A DNA stretch of 7,585 nt from Promethearchaeota archaeon (GTDB lineage Archaea; Asgardarchaeota; Lokiarchaeia; Sigynarchaeales; SOKP01). The notes below the pieces were generated by a model. It worked only from the letters and a program-made list of their open reading frames with translations. It was not told where the DNA came from and did no database searches. This document shows positions 1 to 5,957 of this stretch, one piece after another (within the stretch, counting starts at the first letter, position 1; each line of letters begins with the position of its first letter). The position numbers and the translations under genes were made by a program. The stretch lies in the NCBI GenBank assembly GCA_014729315.1, contig WJKD01000773.1:1-7585 (forward strand), read 5' to 3'.

Positions 1-548
1 CCCAATTTTCGCTATTTCCTACAAAAGAAAGTCTAAAACCCATAAATCTTTCAAATTTAGGAAAGATTGATGTGATGGAGGGGCAAATTATTTGCACGAA
101 CCATTTAAGAAAACCTCACGTAGCAGAAAGGATAAAAAATTCGGCCGAAAAACATATTTCCTCCAGATTAGACATAAAAACCGCCATTAAAACTAACTAT
201 GTAGATTCTTTAAGCGCGGGAGTCGGGTTATCTTTATGGGCTCATTCAGATTCAGGTTCGATAATTTCGACTGGAACGATATTAGGTGAAAAACAACTTT
301 CGTCTGAAAAAGTTGGAAAAATCGCTGCTAACGAGATTCTCAAGTATGTTCAAAACGAAATTCCTGTTGATAACTATCTTAGTGATCAAATTCTCCCTTT
401 GATGGGTCTTGCGCAATCTTCGTCGAAGATGAAAGTCTTGGAATTAACTAGCCACACTCGTACCAATTTAGAGTTAATGAAGAAATTTACTAATAGGAAT
501 TACCGTGTTGAGAAACGGGATAATCATAGTATCGTAGAAATAATTTAA
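1..548 (+). CDS. rtcA: RNA 3'-terminal phosphate cyclase, C-terminal part (5' end outside window)
   Basis: The frame is open from position 3 to the TAA at 546-548, giving 181 residues. RtcA is normally about 340 residues, so roughly the C-terminal half is present and the true start lies before the window; the GTG at 72 and ATG at 75 are internal. Family landmarks are visible: LKPINL near the start, a glycine-rich stretch (SAGVGLSLWAHSDSG), GEKQLSSEKVGKIAANEIL, the PVDNYLSDQILPLMGLAQ block, and ELTSHTRTN near the C-terminus. The histidine of that last block (codon 453-455) aligns with the nucleophile that E. coli RtcA adenylates. The family converts RNA 3'-phosphate ends to 2',3'-cyclic phosphates with ATP, a role in RNA processing or repair. 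Eukaryotic Rcl1 is a non-catalytic relative, but the retained His argues for an active cyclase. The next gene is convergent. Confidence 0.92.
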   Translation, partial: QFSLFPTKESLKPINLSNLGKIDVMEGQIICTNHLRKPHVAERIKNSAEKHISSRLDIKTAIKTNYVDSLSAGVGLSLWAHSDSGSIISTGTILGEKQLSSEKVGKIAANEILKYVQNEIPVDNYLSDQILPLMGLAQSSSKMKVLELTSHTRTNLELMKKFTNRNYRVEKRDNHSIVEII

Positions 549-571
549 CATGACGAATTTAAACAAATAAA

Positions 572-600
572 AATGGTGGTTTATTCTTTATCCCACCATT
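572..600. terminator. Hairpin between convergent genes, possible bidirectional terminator
   Basis: AATGGTGG (572-579) and CCACCATT (593-600) form a perfect 8-bp stem around a 13-nt loop. It lies 23 bp after the rtcA stop and contains the stop of the minus-strand hydrolase gene in its loop. On the minus strand the hairpin is followed by a U-rich tract (TTTATTTGTTT). On the plus strand a T6 run follows about 10 nt later (610-615). Archaeal termination depends mainly on T-runs, so the hairpin may instead protect transcript ends. The position between converging genes supports a 3'-end role. Confidence 0.45.
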
Positions 601-2633
601 CTTGATTCCTTTTTTCTAAACCAGAGCGCTTTTCTCTTTCGTGTTACTATTCCTAACCTATTCTGATATCTTCGTTTCCAGATACTAATCACCATAATCA
701 GGAAAGAGCTTAACACCATGAGATATACCCCTATGCCCATATTCACCTTACCAAAATTTCCAAAAATTGTTGAAGGGTCGTTCATTGGTCCGAAAAATAA
801 GGTTATCATGAATATAATTAGAACCGGATAAATTAATTTTAATAAGCTGGACGATATTGGTTTGGTTAAACTTAAATAAAACGCAATTATCCAAATTATG
901 AAAAATATCGATGTAAGAAAGGGAGAGATGATCCCAAATTGAGACTTCCATGTGAATACATTTTTAAAGACATACAAACTGTTCCAAATCATACCACTTT
1001 CTTCAAAAACAATTTGTGGTAAAGTTAACGAGACGAAAAAGGTAAATTCTGAAGCAAATATAAGTGCAAGCTCAATTAACAGTTTTTTCTTTGCTTCAGT
1101 TTTATTCACTCCTTCTAACTTATTCTCAATTTTTGCAAATCTTCTTCCGAGCAACCATATTGCTGGAATCGAAATAAGCGCGATTAAAAAAATATAAGCA
1201 ATTACTGTAAAATTACTTCTTAACTCTCTTGAAGGTAGATTTTCTGATGTAAACCATATTTCTTTGTCACCTTTAATATTAACTATTATGTAATAATCAA
1301 TTTTTGATGTTATTAAACTAGGATTTATGGTTGCTGACCAAAAATCCTTTCCAGACTTTTTAATATCCATAATATTCCAACAGGAACCGACAATGTCAAC
1401 GTACTTGTAGCACACTTGAACTGATTTTATCTCGTCATCTGATTCTACTTCAATCTCAATTTTTAAATGCTCTCCGAAAATACTGTTTATTCTTTTTTGA
1501 TAATTCAGGGTCGTCTTTGGCGGGGAAGATCCTCCATTTATAATGTAATCGATAAAATAGAAAGTTGACTCGTCGAATCCTGGAAATTCGTGATGTCCGT
1601 CGGGTATAATTCTTAGGAACGCTTCTTTCTTGTTTTGAACTGCTTCTAAAGTACCACTAATGCTGTGATAATTAAAAAACTCGTCATTAGTTCCGATTAT
1701 CCACAAAATAGGAGGTAATTGATGCGATCGTAGGTAATAAATGGGATCAAAACGAAGATTTTGATTATCCCAGAAATCATCATCAGCCTCTACTTCTTCT
1801 GCGTTTTCACCCCAAAGCCAAAACATTAGTTTTGTTGGATCTTCTAAAGTGGTTTCAAGATCGCCTATAGCTATAAAAGGTATTGCTCCAGCAATTCTAT
1901 TTCCGCATATACTCGCTAACCACATTGTATTTAACCCTCCATAAGACGAACCAGACACGATTATTTTATTGTTATCGACACAATCGTGACTTTCTAGAAG
2001 TCTTAAGCCTTGTATCGCCCCGCAAAGAGTTAAGTAACAATGAGCTTCCTCATTATAATTTCCATCGTAAAAAAAGTTTTCTGGTTTTGGTTCTTCTCCT
2101 TCAGACTTCCCATGGCCTGGATGCGAATAACATAAAACTACAAATCCATCTTCTAATAAAGGGTAGGTATATTCTTTGAAACTTTCTGCGTTGTTTCCTA
2201 ATCCATGCATAAATAAACATCCTGGGTTTTTTTCTCTAATATCTTCAGGAAAGAGTAAATATCCATGTAGAGTTATTGTTGCACGTTCGGACCCAAAATA
2301 GTTTAGTGATTGAAATTCGAGCTCTTGGTATGAAAATTCAAATTCTTTTTTGGTTGATGGGTTTTCATATTTGACTTTTTCAATATTGAGCAACTTTACA
2401 TTTAATTGCGTATTATTGACGCGAACAATTTCCTGATTCCAGAACTTTAAAATATTGAAATTGCTGTCATCGGCATTATTATCGGTATTAGCTTTCGTGG
2501 TTGGTACTAAGGTTTCTTTAAAATTTGAACTATTATGGGTGTATTGAAAGACAAATAAAGCGCTGGTACATGCTATCAAAAAAATTAGTAATAATTTGAG
2601 TTTTTTTGAGACTAACACGATACAATTGTTCAA
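588..2633 (-). CDS. Membrane-anchored alpha/beta hydrolase (S9/dienelactone-hydrolase-like) with C-terminal five-helix membrane domain
   Basis: The product is 681 aa. Residues 12-30 form a signal anchor preceded by lysines. Residues about 100-365 are an alpha/beta hydrolase: oxyanion motif HG at 143-144, SHPGHGKSEG at 170-179, nucleophile elbow G-S-S-Y-G at 228-232 (Ser230), likely acid Asp317 in GTNDEF, and likely catalytic His347 or His348 in DGHHEF. Residues about 385-460 look like an Ig-like beta-sandwich. Five hydrophobic helices follow at about 475-496, 515-540, 568-590, 596-616 and 633-653, then a basic tail (RKRK). Positive charges at both ends predict an N-in/C-in topology with the hydrolase outside the cell, so an exported esterase or peptidase is possible; the substrate is unknown. 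A stop codon directly precedes the TTG at 2633. The only other early start is GTG at codon 6 (2618). It is divergent from the Yip1-like gene. Confidence 0.85.
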   Translation of the reverse strand: MNNCIVLVSKKLKLLLIFLIACTSALFVFQYTHNSSNFKETLVPTTKANTDNNADDSNFNILKFWNQEIVRVNNTQLNVKLLNIEKVKYENPSTKKEFEFSYQELEFQSLNYFGSERATITLHGYLLFPEDIREKNPGCLFMHGLGNNAESFKEYTYPLLEDGFVVLCYSHPGHGKSEGEEPKPENFFYDGNYNEEAHCYLTLCGAIQGLRLLESHDCVDNNKIIVSGSSYGGLNTMWLASICGNRIAGAIPFIAIGDLETTLEDPTKLMFWLWGENAEEVEADDDFWDNQNLRFDPIYYLRSHQLPPILWIIGTNDEFFNYHSISGTLEAVQNKKEAFLRIIPDGHHEFPGFDESTFYFIDYIINGGSSPPKTTLNYQKRINSIFGEHLKIEIEVESDDEIKSVQVCYKYVDIVGSCWNIMDIKKSGKDFWSATINPSLITSKIDYYIIVNIKGDKEIWFTSENLPSRELRSNFTVIAYIFLIALISIPAIWLLGRRFAKIENKLEGVNKTEAKKKLLIELALIFASEFTFFVSLTLPQIVFEESGMIWNSLYVFKNVFTWKSQFGIISPFLTSIFFIIWIIAFYLSLTKPISSSLLKLIYPVLIIFMITLFFGPMNDPSTIFGNFGKVNMGIGVYLMVLSSFLIMVISIWKRRYQNRLGIVTRKRKALWFRKKESRMVG

Positions 2634-2650
2634 TTAAATAATTTTCACAG

Positions 2651-2660
2651 ATAATTATAT
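2651..2660 (-). promoter_or_regulatory. TATA-like box of the hydrolase gene
   Basis: Read on the minus strand this is ATATAATTAT. Its centre lies about 24 nt from the TTG start at 2633, the usual TATA-to-start distance of an archaeal promoter. The mRNA would therefore begin at or next to the TTG (leaderless), or have a leader of about 15 nt if GTG 2618 is used. In such AT-rich DNA the match alone is weak; the spacing is the main support. Confidence 0.4.
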
Positions 2661-2735
2661 GATTTGTTTTAATAGATTATAATATTTTTCGGAAGAACGA
2701 TTTGGTTTTATTAGTCTTGTCAAGATTAAAAGAAA

Positions 2736-2763
2736 TTTTTAAATTGGTCTATTATTATATAAT
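2736..2763 (+). promoter_or_regulatory. Promoter region of the Yip1-like gene, two TATA-like boxes
   Basis: Two candidates are present: TTTTTAAATT (2736-2745), preceded by the purine-rich AAAAGAAA that could act as a BRE, and the palindromic ATTATATAAT (2754-2763). The second lies 40 nt before ATG 2799 and would give a leader of about 15 nt. The first would start transcription just before TTG 2772. Sequence alone does not decide between them. Confidence 0.4.
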
Positions 2764-2798
2764 CATTATAATTGTTATCTTTACTTTATACAAAAACT

Positions 2799-3737
2799 AT
2801 GTCATCTGAAGCGTTTATTCGATGTCCTCGCTGCGGAAACGAGAACTCGCACGATTCCTTCGCTTGTTCGTTCTGTGGAAAAAGACTAAGGATAGAAAAA
2901 TTAGAAAGTATTGGTTTTTTCAGACGTATTGAAAGCGAGTGGATTAACCCTCTTCCATGGTATATGAAGATTTTTTATTTATTTAAGGATCCTGCTCGTG
3001 CATTCTGGGACATTAATCATAAAAGAAGCTCGTCTCCTGGTTATCTAATCCTCTTGATCAATTCATTGTTATGGGGACTCATGGGTTTGGCTTTTTTCTC
3101 CCATTATCAAATTTCCGGAGTTGAGGGAAACGATGTCGTACCCGATTACTTGATATTGTTTCCATACGGGATGGGCTTTTTTATCGTATTCTTCATTTTT
3201 GGCTTAATTTTCAATTTGGTATTCTTTTTTATATTAACATGGCTTTTCATAAAGGGTGCAAACTATGCAGTTGATTTTTCGGAGAGATTGGAAACTCGAT
3301 TTGGAGACGTAGAAGAGCGAGACGAAAAATTTAAGGACGCTGAGATGAGTCCCTTCAGTATTTACAAAGGGGGCGTGTTATTACAAAAACAAGAGGCTTT
3401 CAAATATAAGATGCTTTTTTGTGCCTTTGCCCCTTTATTGTTAATAAATGTCGTTAAGATCTTAATTGTATTATTTGCATTTCCCACTGTACAAGTGGAT
3501 ATTAGAGACGGCGTCGATCCTGAAATTTTTAACCCAATGTTTAACTCACCCGTTTTTACGGCTTTAGATATAATAGATGGGTTAACTATCGCAATATGGG
3601 TTCCCATATTAATGACTTTAGGCATTAGGGAATTAGCAAACTCGTCCACCTATAAGGTATTAATTTCGTCGTTTATTGTGGGGGGTTTAGTTGCGTTCTT
3701 ATTTTACTTTCTCCGACCGACTATTATCGGGATATAA
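2799..3737 (+). CDS. Zinc-ribbon plus Yip1-like polytopic membrane protein
   Basis: The product is 312 aa from ATG 2799. I prefer this to the in-frame TTG at 2772 because the zinc ribbon starts right after it. Cys9, Cys12, Cys23 and Cys26 (CPRC...CSFC) form a short zinc ribbon. A linker with basic and aromatic residues (PWYMKIFYLFKDPARAFWDI, 52-72) resembles the segment before the membrane part of Yip1-domain proteins. Hydrophobic segments lie at about 82-102, 121-152 (long, one or two helices), 203-228, 252-277 and 286-306. A charged loop at 160-190 separates the two halves. In eukaryotes Yip1 proteins bind Rab GTPases and shape ER/Golgi membranes; in prokaryotes their role is unknown. The ribbon should lie in the cytoplasm. 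No Shine-Dalgarno sequence is seen. A generic zinc-ribbon membrane protein outside the Yip1 family is the alternative. Confidence 0.75.
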   Translation: MSSEAFIRCPRCGNENSHDSFACSFCGKRLRIEKLESIGFFRRIESEWINPLPWYMKIFYLFKDPARAFWDINHKRSSSPGYLILLINSLLWGLMGLAFFSHYQISGVEGNDVVPDYLILFPYGMGFFIVFFIFGLIFNLVFFFILTWLFIKGANYAVDFSERLETRFGDVEERDEKFKDAEMSPFSIYKGGVLLQKQEAFKYKMLFCAFAPLLLINVVKILIVLFAFPTVQVDIRDGVDPEIFNPMFNSPVFTALDIIDGLTIAIWVPILMTLGIRELANSSTYKVLISSFIVGGLVAFLFYFLRPTIIGI

Positions 3738-3778
3738 GATAAGTTTATTACCCCTGAAATCCCATTTTTATTATACTG

Positions 3779-3786
3779 ATATATAA
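3779..3786 (+). promoter_or_regulatory. TATA-like box of the 214-aa protein gene
   Basis: ATATATAA is centred 47 nt before ATG 3830, predicting a leader of about 20 nt. It follows a T5 stretch (3766-3770) after the Yip1-like gene that could end the preceding transcript. Confidence 0.4.
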
Positions 3787-3829
3787 CGCCTAAGAGTTCC
3801 TATTATCGAGAATTGATCTAGTAAGAAAT

Positions 3830-4474
3830 ATGGAAAAAGACCTAAAACCTGAATTAAAATCAGAATTATATTCGCTCGTTAAGACCGTTTTAAAACTATA
3901 TAAAAAATATGAACAAGGTAAGATTAACGAACAATTTTTCCAAAAAGCGCTAAGAAACGCTGTAGATGGTATTTTAAAGATTAATATGTATTTAAAAGAA
4001 AAAGATATTTCTCTCCCTTTCCTCCTTCATAGAATGAATTTTACGGGAAAATACAACAAAGCTATTCGGATTATTAATAAAATTTCTATATTGAATACGC
4101 CAGATAAATCGAATGGCATTTTAAAAGAAAATTATTCACATGTGTCAAATAAAATCAAATCCTCCCTTCTTGATTTACCCGGCGTCACCTCAGAAATCAC
4201 ATCAGCATTTATCACATTGATGGATGCATTAAAATTAGATGCATTGCAAAGCGACGATCTAATTTTAAGATTGTTTGATGAGTTAACTTCAAAACTTGAA
4301 AGATTTCCGGGATTAAAAGAAATACGAAATAATGTAATCCAAATTAATAACCATGTTCGAGAAAATTCAAATGTTTTACTCACTAATTACGAATATAGAG
4401 AAAAAATAGGAGAACATTTGTATCAAATCTTCAACTCCTTTCAAAATAAATTGAACCTCAGTTTTGAAGAATAA
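3830..4474 (+). CDS. Hypothetical all-helical protein, 214 aa
   Basis: I do not recognise a family. The product is 214 aa, rich in Lys, Glu, Asn, Leu and Ile, with no Cys and no Trp, no signal peptide and no membrane helix, so it is likely cytosolic. Predicted amphipathic helices cover about 8-57 (ELYSLVKTVLKLYKKYEQGK and on), 61-88, 100-114, 120-138 and 141-178. A final helix lies at about 186-208, followed by an acidic end. A DLPGVTSEI turn (115-123) and a RFPGLKEI turn (158-165) divide the helical bundles. The start ATG has no Shine-Dalgarno sequence but has a well-placed TATA-like box. Coding bias matches its neighbours and the frame is uninterrupted, so it is a real gene. It occupies the place before eL34 where many archaea carry a DUF106/EMC3-like membrane protein, but its lack of membrane helices shows it is not that protein. 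Confidence 0.75.
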   Translation: MEKDLKPELKSELYSLVKTVLKLYKKYEQGKINEQFFQKALRNAVDGILKINMYLKEKDISLPFLLHRMNFTGKYNKAIRIINKISILNTPDKSNGILKENYSHVSNKIKSSLLDLPGVTSEITSAFITLMDALKLDALQSDDLILRLFDELTSKLERFPGLKEIRNNVIQINNHVRENSNVLLTNYEYREKIGEHLYQIFNSFQNKLNLSFEE

Positions 4475-4513
4475 GAATAATAAAATTAATATCTTTTCGA
4501 ATCCTTACCCAAA

Positions 4514-4531
4514 TAACTATAGTTATAGTTA
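4514..4531 (+). promoter_or_regulatory. Palindrome and TATAGT repeat in the eL34 promoter region
   Basis: TAACTATAGTTA (4514-4525) is a perfect 12-bp palindrome. It runs into a second TATAGT unit, so TATAGT occurs twice in tandem from 4518. The element lies 33-50 nt before ATG 4564, where a TATA box is expected. It could be the TATA element, an operator that overlaps it, or chance AT-rich symmetry. Confidence 0.35.
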
Positions 4532-4543
4532 ATTAATTTACAC

Positions 4544-4550
4544 GAAGGAG
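4544..4550 (+). promoter_or_regulatory. Possible Shine-Dalgarno sequence of eL34
   Basis: GAAGGAG ends 13 nt before ATG 4564, farther than the usual 5-10 nt. It is the only clear Shine-Dalgarno-like sequence before a gene in this window. An in-frame TAA at 4552-4554 rules out an earlier start that would improve the spacing. Confidence 0.35.
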
Positions 4551-4563
4551 TTAAAATTTAATT

Positions 4564-4830
4564 ATGCCGAGACCAGGTCTACGTTCTAAAAAACAAAAAA
4601 GAAAAGAAGTTAGAACACCCGGAAACGAAAATGTCAAACATTATTGGAGGCGAAAGCCGAGTAAAGCAGTTTGTATGATATGTAAGAAACCCTTATCAAT
4701 TCCACGAGCAAGACCAAGTAAAATGAAAAACATCCCTCTTTCTAAAAGACGAGTTAATAGGCTTGAGAGTGGTCGTTATTGCGCGAACTGCCTTCAGAAA
4801 TTAATTAAAGAAGCAGTCAGGCAATCATAA
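4564..4830 (+). CDS. rpl34e: Large ribosomal subunit protein eL34
   Basis: At 88 aa this is the usual archaeal length. The N-terminus MPRPGLRSKK, the RTPG motif (17-20), HYWRRKPSKAVC (26-37), the RARPS segment (48-52) and IPLSKRRVNR (57-66) are hallmark eL34 features. Cys37/Cys40 and Cys73/Cys76 form a four-cysteine zinc site. The protein is strongly basic, as expected for rRNA binding in the 50S subunit. It occurs only in archaea and eukaryotes, so it fixes the domain of the organism. An in-frame stop at 4552-4554 supports ATG 4564. The CMP kinase gene follows after 105 bp, an arrangement known from other archaea. Confidence 0.97.
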   Translation: MPRPGLRSKKQKRKEVRTPGNENVKHYWRRKPSKAVCMICKKPLSIPRARPSKMKNIPLSKRRVNRLESGRYCANCLQKLIKEAVRQS

Positions 4831-4892
4831 TATAAATAAGGGCTTCGCTCTGTAATCTACTTTTTCATTTCATTTTACGATCAAAAATCAAT

Positions 4893-4902
4893 TATATATA
4901 AA
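4893..4902 (+). promoter_or_regulatory. TATA-like box of cmk
   Basis: TATATATAAA is centred 38 nt before ATG 4936, implying a leader of about 12 nt. It suggests that cmk has its own promoter despite the eL34 neighbour. A T-rich stretch at 4860-4875, before this box, could end the eL34 transcript. Confidence 0.5.
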
Positions 4903-4935
4903 TTATTAATCCTAACAAAAATTCTATATCATAAG

Positions 4936-5466
4936 ATGATTATAGCTATCTCGGGTTTACACGGGGTAGGAAAGTCTACCATAGGTAGGATGCTTGCGGA
5001 CCATTTTAACTTAGAATACTACTCTACCGGTCAAACTTTTCGAGATCTTGCCGAGGAAATGGATATGACGTTAGAGGAATTTACTGATTTTGTTGAGGAG
5101 CATCCCGAGATTGATAGAAAATTAGATAAAAAAGTAAAGGAAAAAGCGCAAAATGGTAATATACTCGTTGATAGTCAACTAAGTGGATTTCTTTTGGAAG
5201 ATCTTGCCGATTACAAAATCTTACTCGCATCAGATTTAGAAACCAGAGTCAGTAGGATGGCAGAGAGAGATGATACTTCTTACAACGAAAAATTAAAAGA
5301 AACTTTATCGAGAGAAAAGTCAGAAAGAGACAGATTTAAAGAACTCTACGAGATAGATCTCGGGAATAAGGAAAATGTTCAAGAAGTCTACGATATAATC
5401 TTACCAATAGATGATATGACAATTGAAGAAGTTTTCAATAAATTGGTTGCTTTAATTAACTCTTAA
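4936..5466 (+). CDS. cmk: Cytidylate (CMP) kinase, archaeal type
   Basis: The product is 176 aa, typical of archaeal CMP kinases. A Walker A P-loop, G-L-H-G-V-G-K-S-T, lies at 7-15. YYSTGQTFRDLAEEMDMTLEEF (28-49) and EEHPEIDRKLD (54-64) match the conserved NMP-binding part of the family. NILVDSQLSGF (75-85) corresponds to the segment that usually carries an Arg before the Leu; here it is Gln81. The lid region spans about 104-141 (RMAERDD, the REKSERDRFKELYEID stretch). The enzyme phosphorylates CMP or dCMP with ATP, recycling cytidine nucleotides from RNA turnover, and acts in the cytoplasm. The start has no Shine-Dalgarno sequence but a strong TATA-like box. It sits directly after eL34, as in many archaea, but L14e and Cbf5 do not follow. 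Another NMP kinase is unlikely given the EEHPEID block. Confidence 0.93.
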   Translation: MIIAISGLHGVGKSTIGRMLADHFNLEYYSTGQTFRDLAEEMDMTLEEFTDFVEEHPEIDRKLDKKVKEKAQNGNILVDSQLSGFLLEDLADYKILLASDLETRVSRMAERDDTSYNEKLKETLSREKSERDRFKELYEIDLGNKENVQEVYDIILPIDDMTIEEVFNKLVALINS

Positions 5467-5560
5467 TAGATAAATCCACGCTCTTTATTGGATAATACTA
5501 TATAGAACGAGTTTGTTGCTTTCTTGACAATCTATTTTTTAGCAGAAACGAAGATTTTTG

Positions 5561-5583
5561 AATTTCTTTTGAAATAAGAAATT
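5561..5583. terminator. AT-rich hairpin between cmk and the tRNA gene
   Basis: AATTTCTT (5561-5568) and AAGAAATT (5576-5583) form an 8-bp stem with a 7-nt loop, between the convergent cmk and tRNA-Ser genes. T-runs lie nearby: TTTTTT after 5534 for cmk, and on the minus strand CTCTTTT just past the tRNA 3' end. The stem has only two G-C pairs, so it is weak. The nearby T-runs are the more likely terminators. Confidence 0.25.
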
Positions 5584-5632
5584 TAATGCGCGAAAAGATG
5601 CTATTTATTTTAAGATGATAGATAAAAGAGAA

Positions 5633-5736
5633 CGCAACGGATGGGATTCGAACCCACGAGTCCAAATGGACACTGGCTTTTTGGTTTTTACAAACCATCT
5701 CCAAGCCAGCGCGTTACCGGGCTACGCTACCGTTGC
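5633..5736 (-). tRNA. tRNA-Ser(GGA) with a 20-nt intron
   Basis: Read on the minus strand, the acceptor stem GCAACGG pairs with CCGTTGC. The D arm is GCGT/ACGC around AGCCCGGTA, the anticodon stem is CTGGC/GCCAG, and the anticodon GGA is at 5700-5702. A long variable arm has a GTCC/GGAC stem, and the T arm is GTGGG-TTCGAAT-CCCAT. The long variable arm and discriminator G (5633) identify a class II serine tRNA reading UCC/UCU. No CCA is encoded (TTC follows), so it is added afterwards. The anticodon loop is interrupted after position 37 by a 20-nt intron at 5679-5698. Without it the tRNA is 84 nt. I see no convincing TATA box just upstream. Confidence 0.93.
5679..5698 (-). other. tRNA-Ser intron with bulge-helix-bulge-like splice sites
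   Basis: The intron lies between tRNA positions 37 and 38, the canonical archaeal site. In the precursor, TTGG of the anticodon loop pairs with CCAA inside the intron, making a 4-bp central helix. Three-nt bulges flank it: AGA on the 5' side and AAA on the 3' side. Cutting after the second base of each bulge, as the archaeal endonuclease EndA does, joins TTGGAG to A-GCCAG and restores a 7-nt anticodon loop. The remaining 13-nt loop barely pairs, so this is a relaxed form of the motif. Confidence 0.85.
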
Positions 5737-5957
5737 ATTATTTTTCTACCTCATTTCACGACAATGGATTCCATGAAGGCATGAATATCTTGATTTTATT
5801 TAGTTGTATAATATACATTCCAAATGAGGATAATAAATATAAGAGTCGAATATAATAAAATTTTTTCGAAAATGCTTAATTATCCTTCTTTTGATAATAT
5901 ATCAACTTTTTTCATAGGTTGAATATATTTTTTTAACATTACTGTTATCTATTGTTT
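5737..5957. other. Intergenic region between tRNA-Ser and the HEAT-repeat gene
   Basis: This 221-bp AT-rich region lies upstream of both divergent genes, so it should hold two promoters. The only convincing element is the TATA-like box near its right end. A small symmetric sequence, ATGGATTCCAT (5764-5774), lies 28-38 bp before the tRNA 5' end. The longest ATG-started frame noticed has 24 codons (from 5781) and does not look coding. Confidence 0.5.
5922..5930 (+). promoter_or_regulatory. TATA-like box of the HEAT-repeat gene
   Basis: AATATATTT is centred 32 nt before ATG 5958, which would place transcription start within about 10 nt of the ATG, giving a nearly leaderless mRNA. No Shine-Dalgarno sequence precedes the ATG. 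Confidence 0.4.

Noticed and set aside
952..1197. 81-codon open frame on the plus strand
   Set aside because: Antisense to the membrane helices of the hydrolase; low-complexity Ser/Asn/Phe composition and no recognisable domain.
1883..2179. 98-codon open frame on the plus strand
   Set aside because: Antisense to the alpha/beta hydrolase catalytic domain, whose motifs are intact on the other strand.
2772..2798. Nine-codon N-terminal extension of the Yip1-like protein from a TTG
   Set aside because: ATG 2799 is a better start codon, lies at a plausible distance from the nearer TATA-like box, and places the zinc ribbon near the N-terminus. The extension cannot be fully excluded.
3362..3649. 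95-codon open frame on the minus strand
   Set aside because: Antisense to the Yip1-like gene, which has a clear domain layout in the sense frame.
5679..5698. tRNA intron read as a simple hairpin TGGTTT-AAACCA
   Set aside because: This pairing does not place the splice sites in 3-nt bulges, whereas TTGG/CCAA gives cuts exactly at 37/38 and restores a normal anticodon loop.
5498..5704. 68-codon open frame on the minus strand
   Set aside because: It runs through the tRNA-Ser gene, whose structure fully explains the sequence there.
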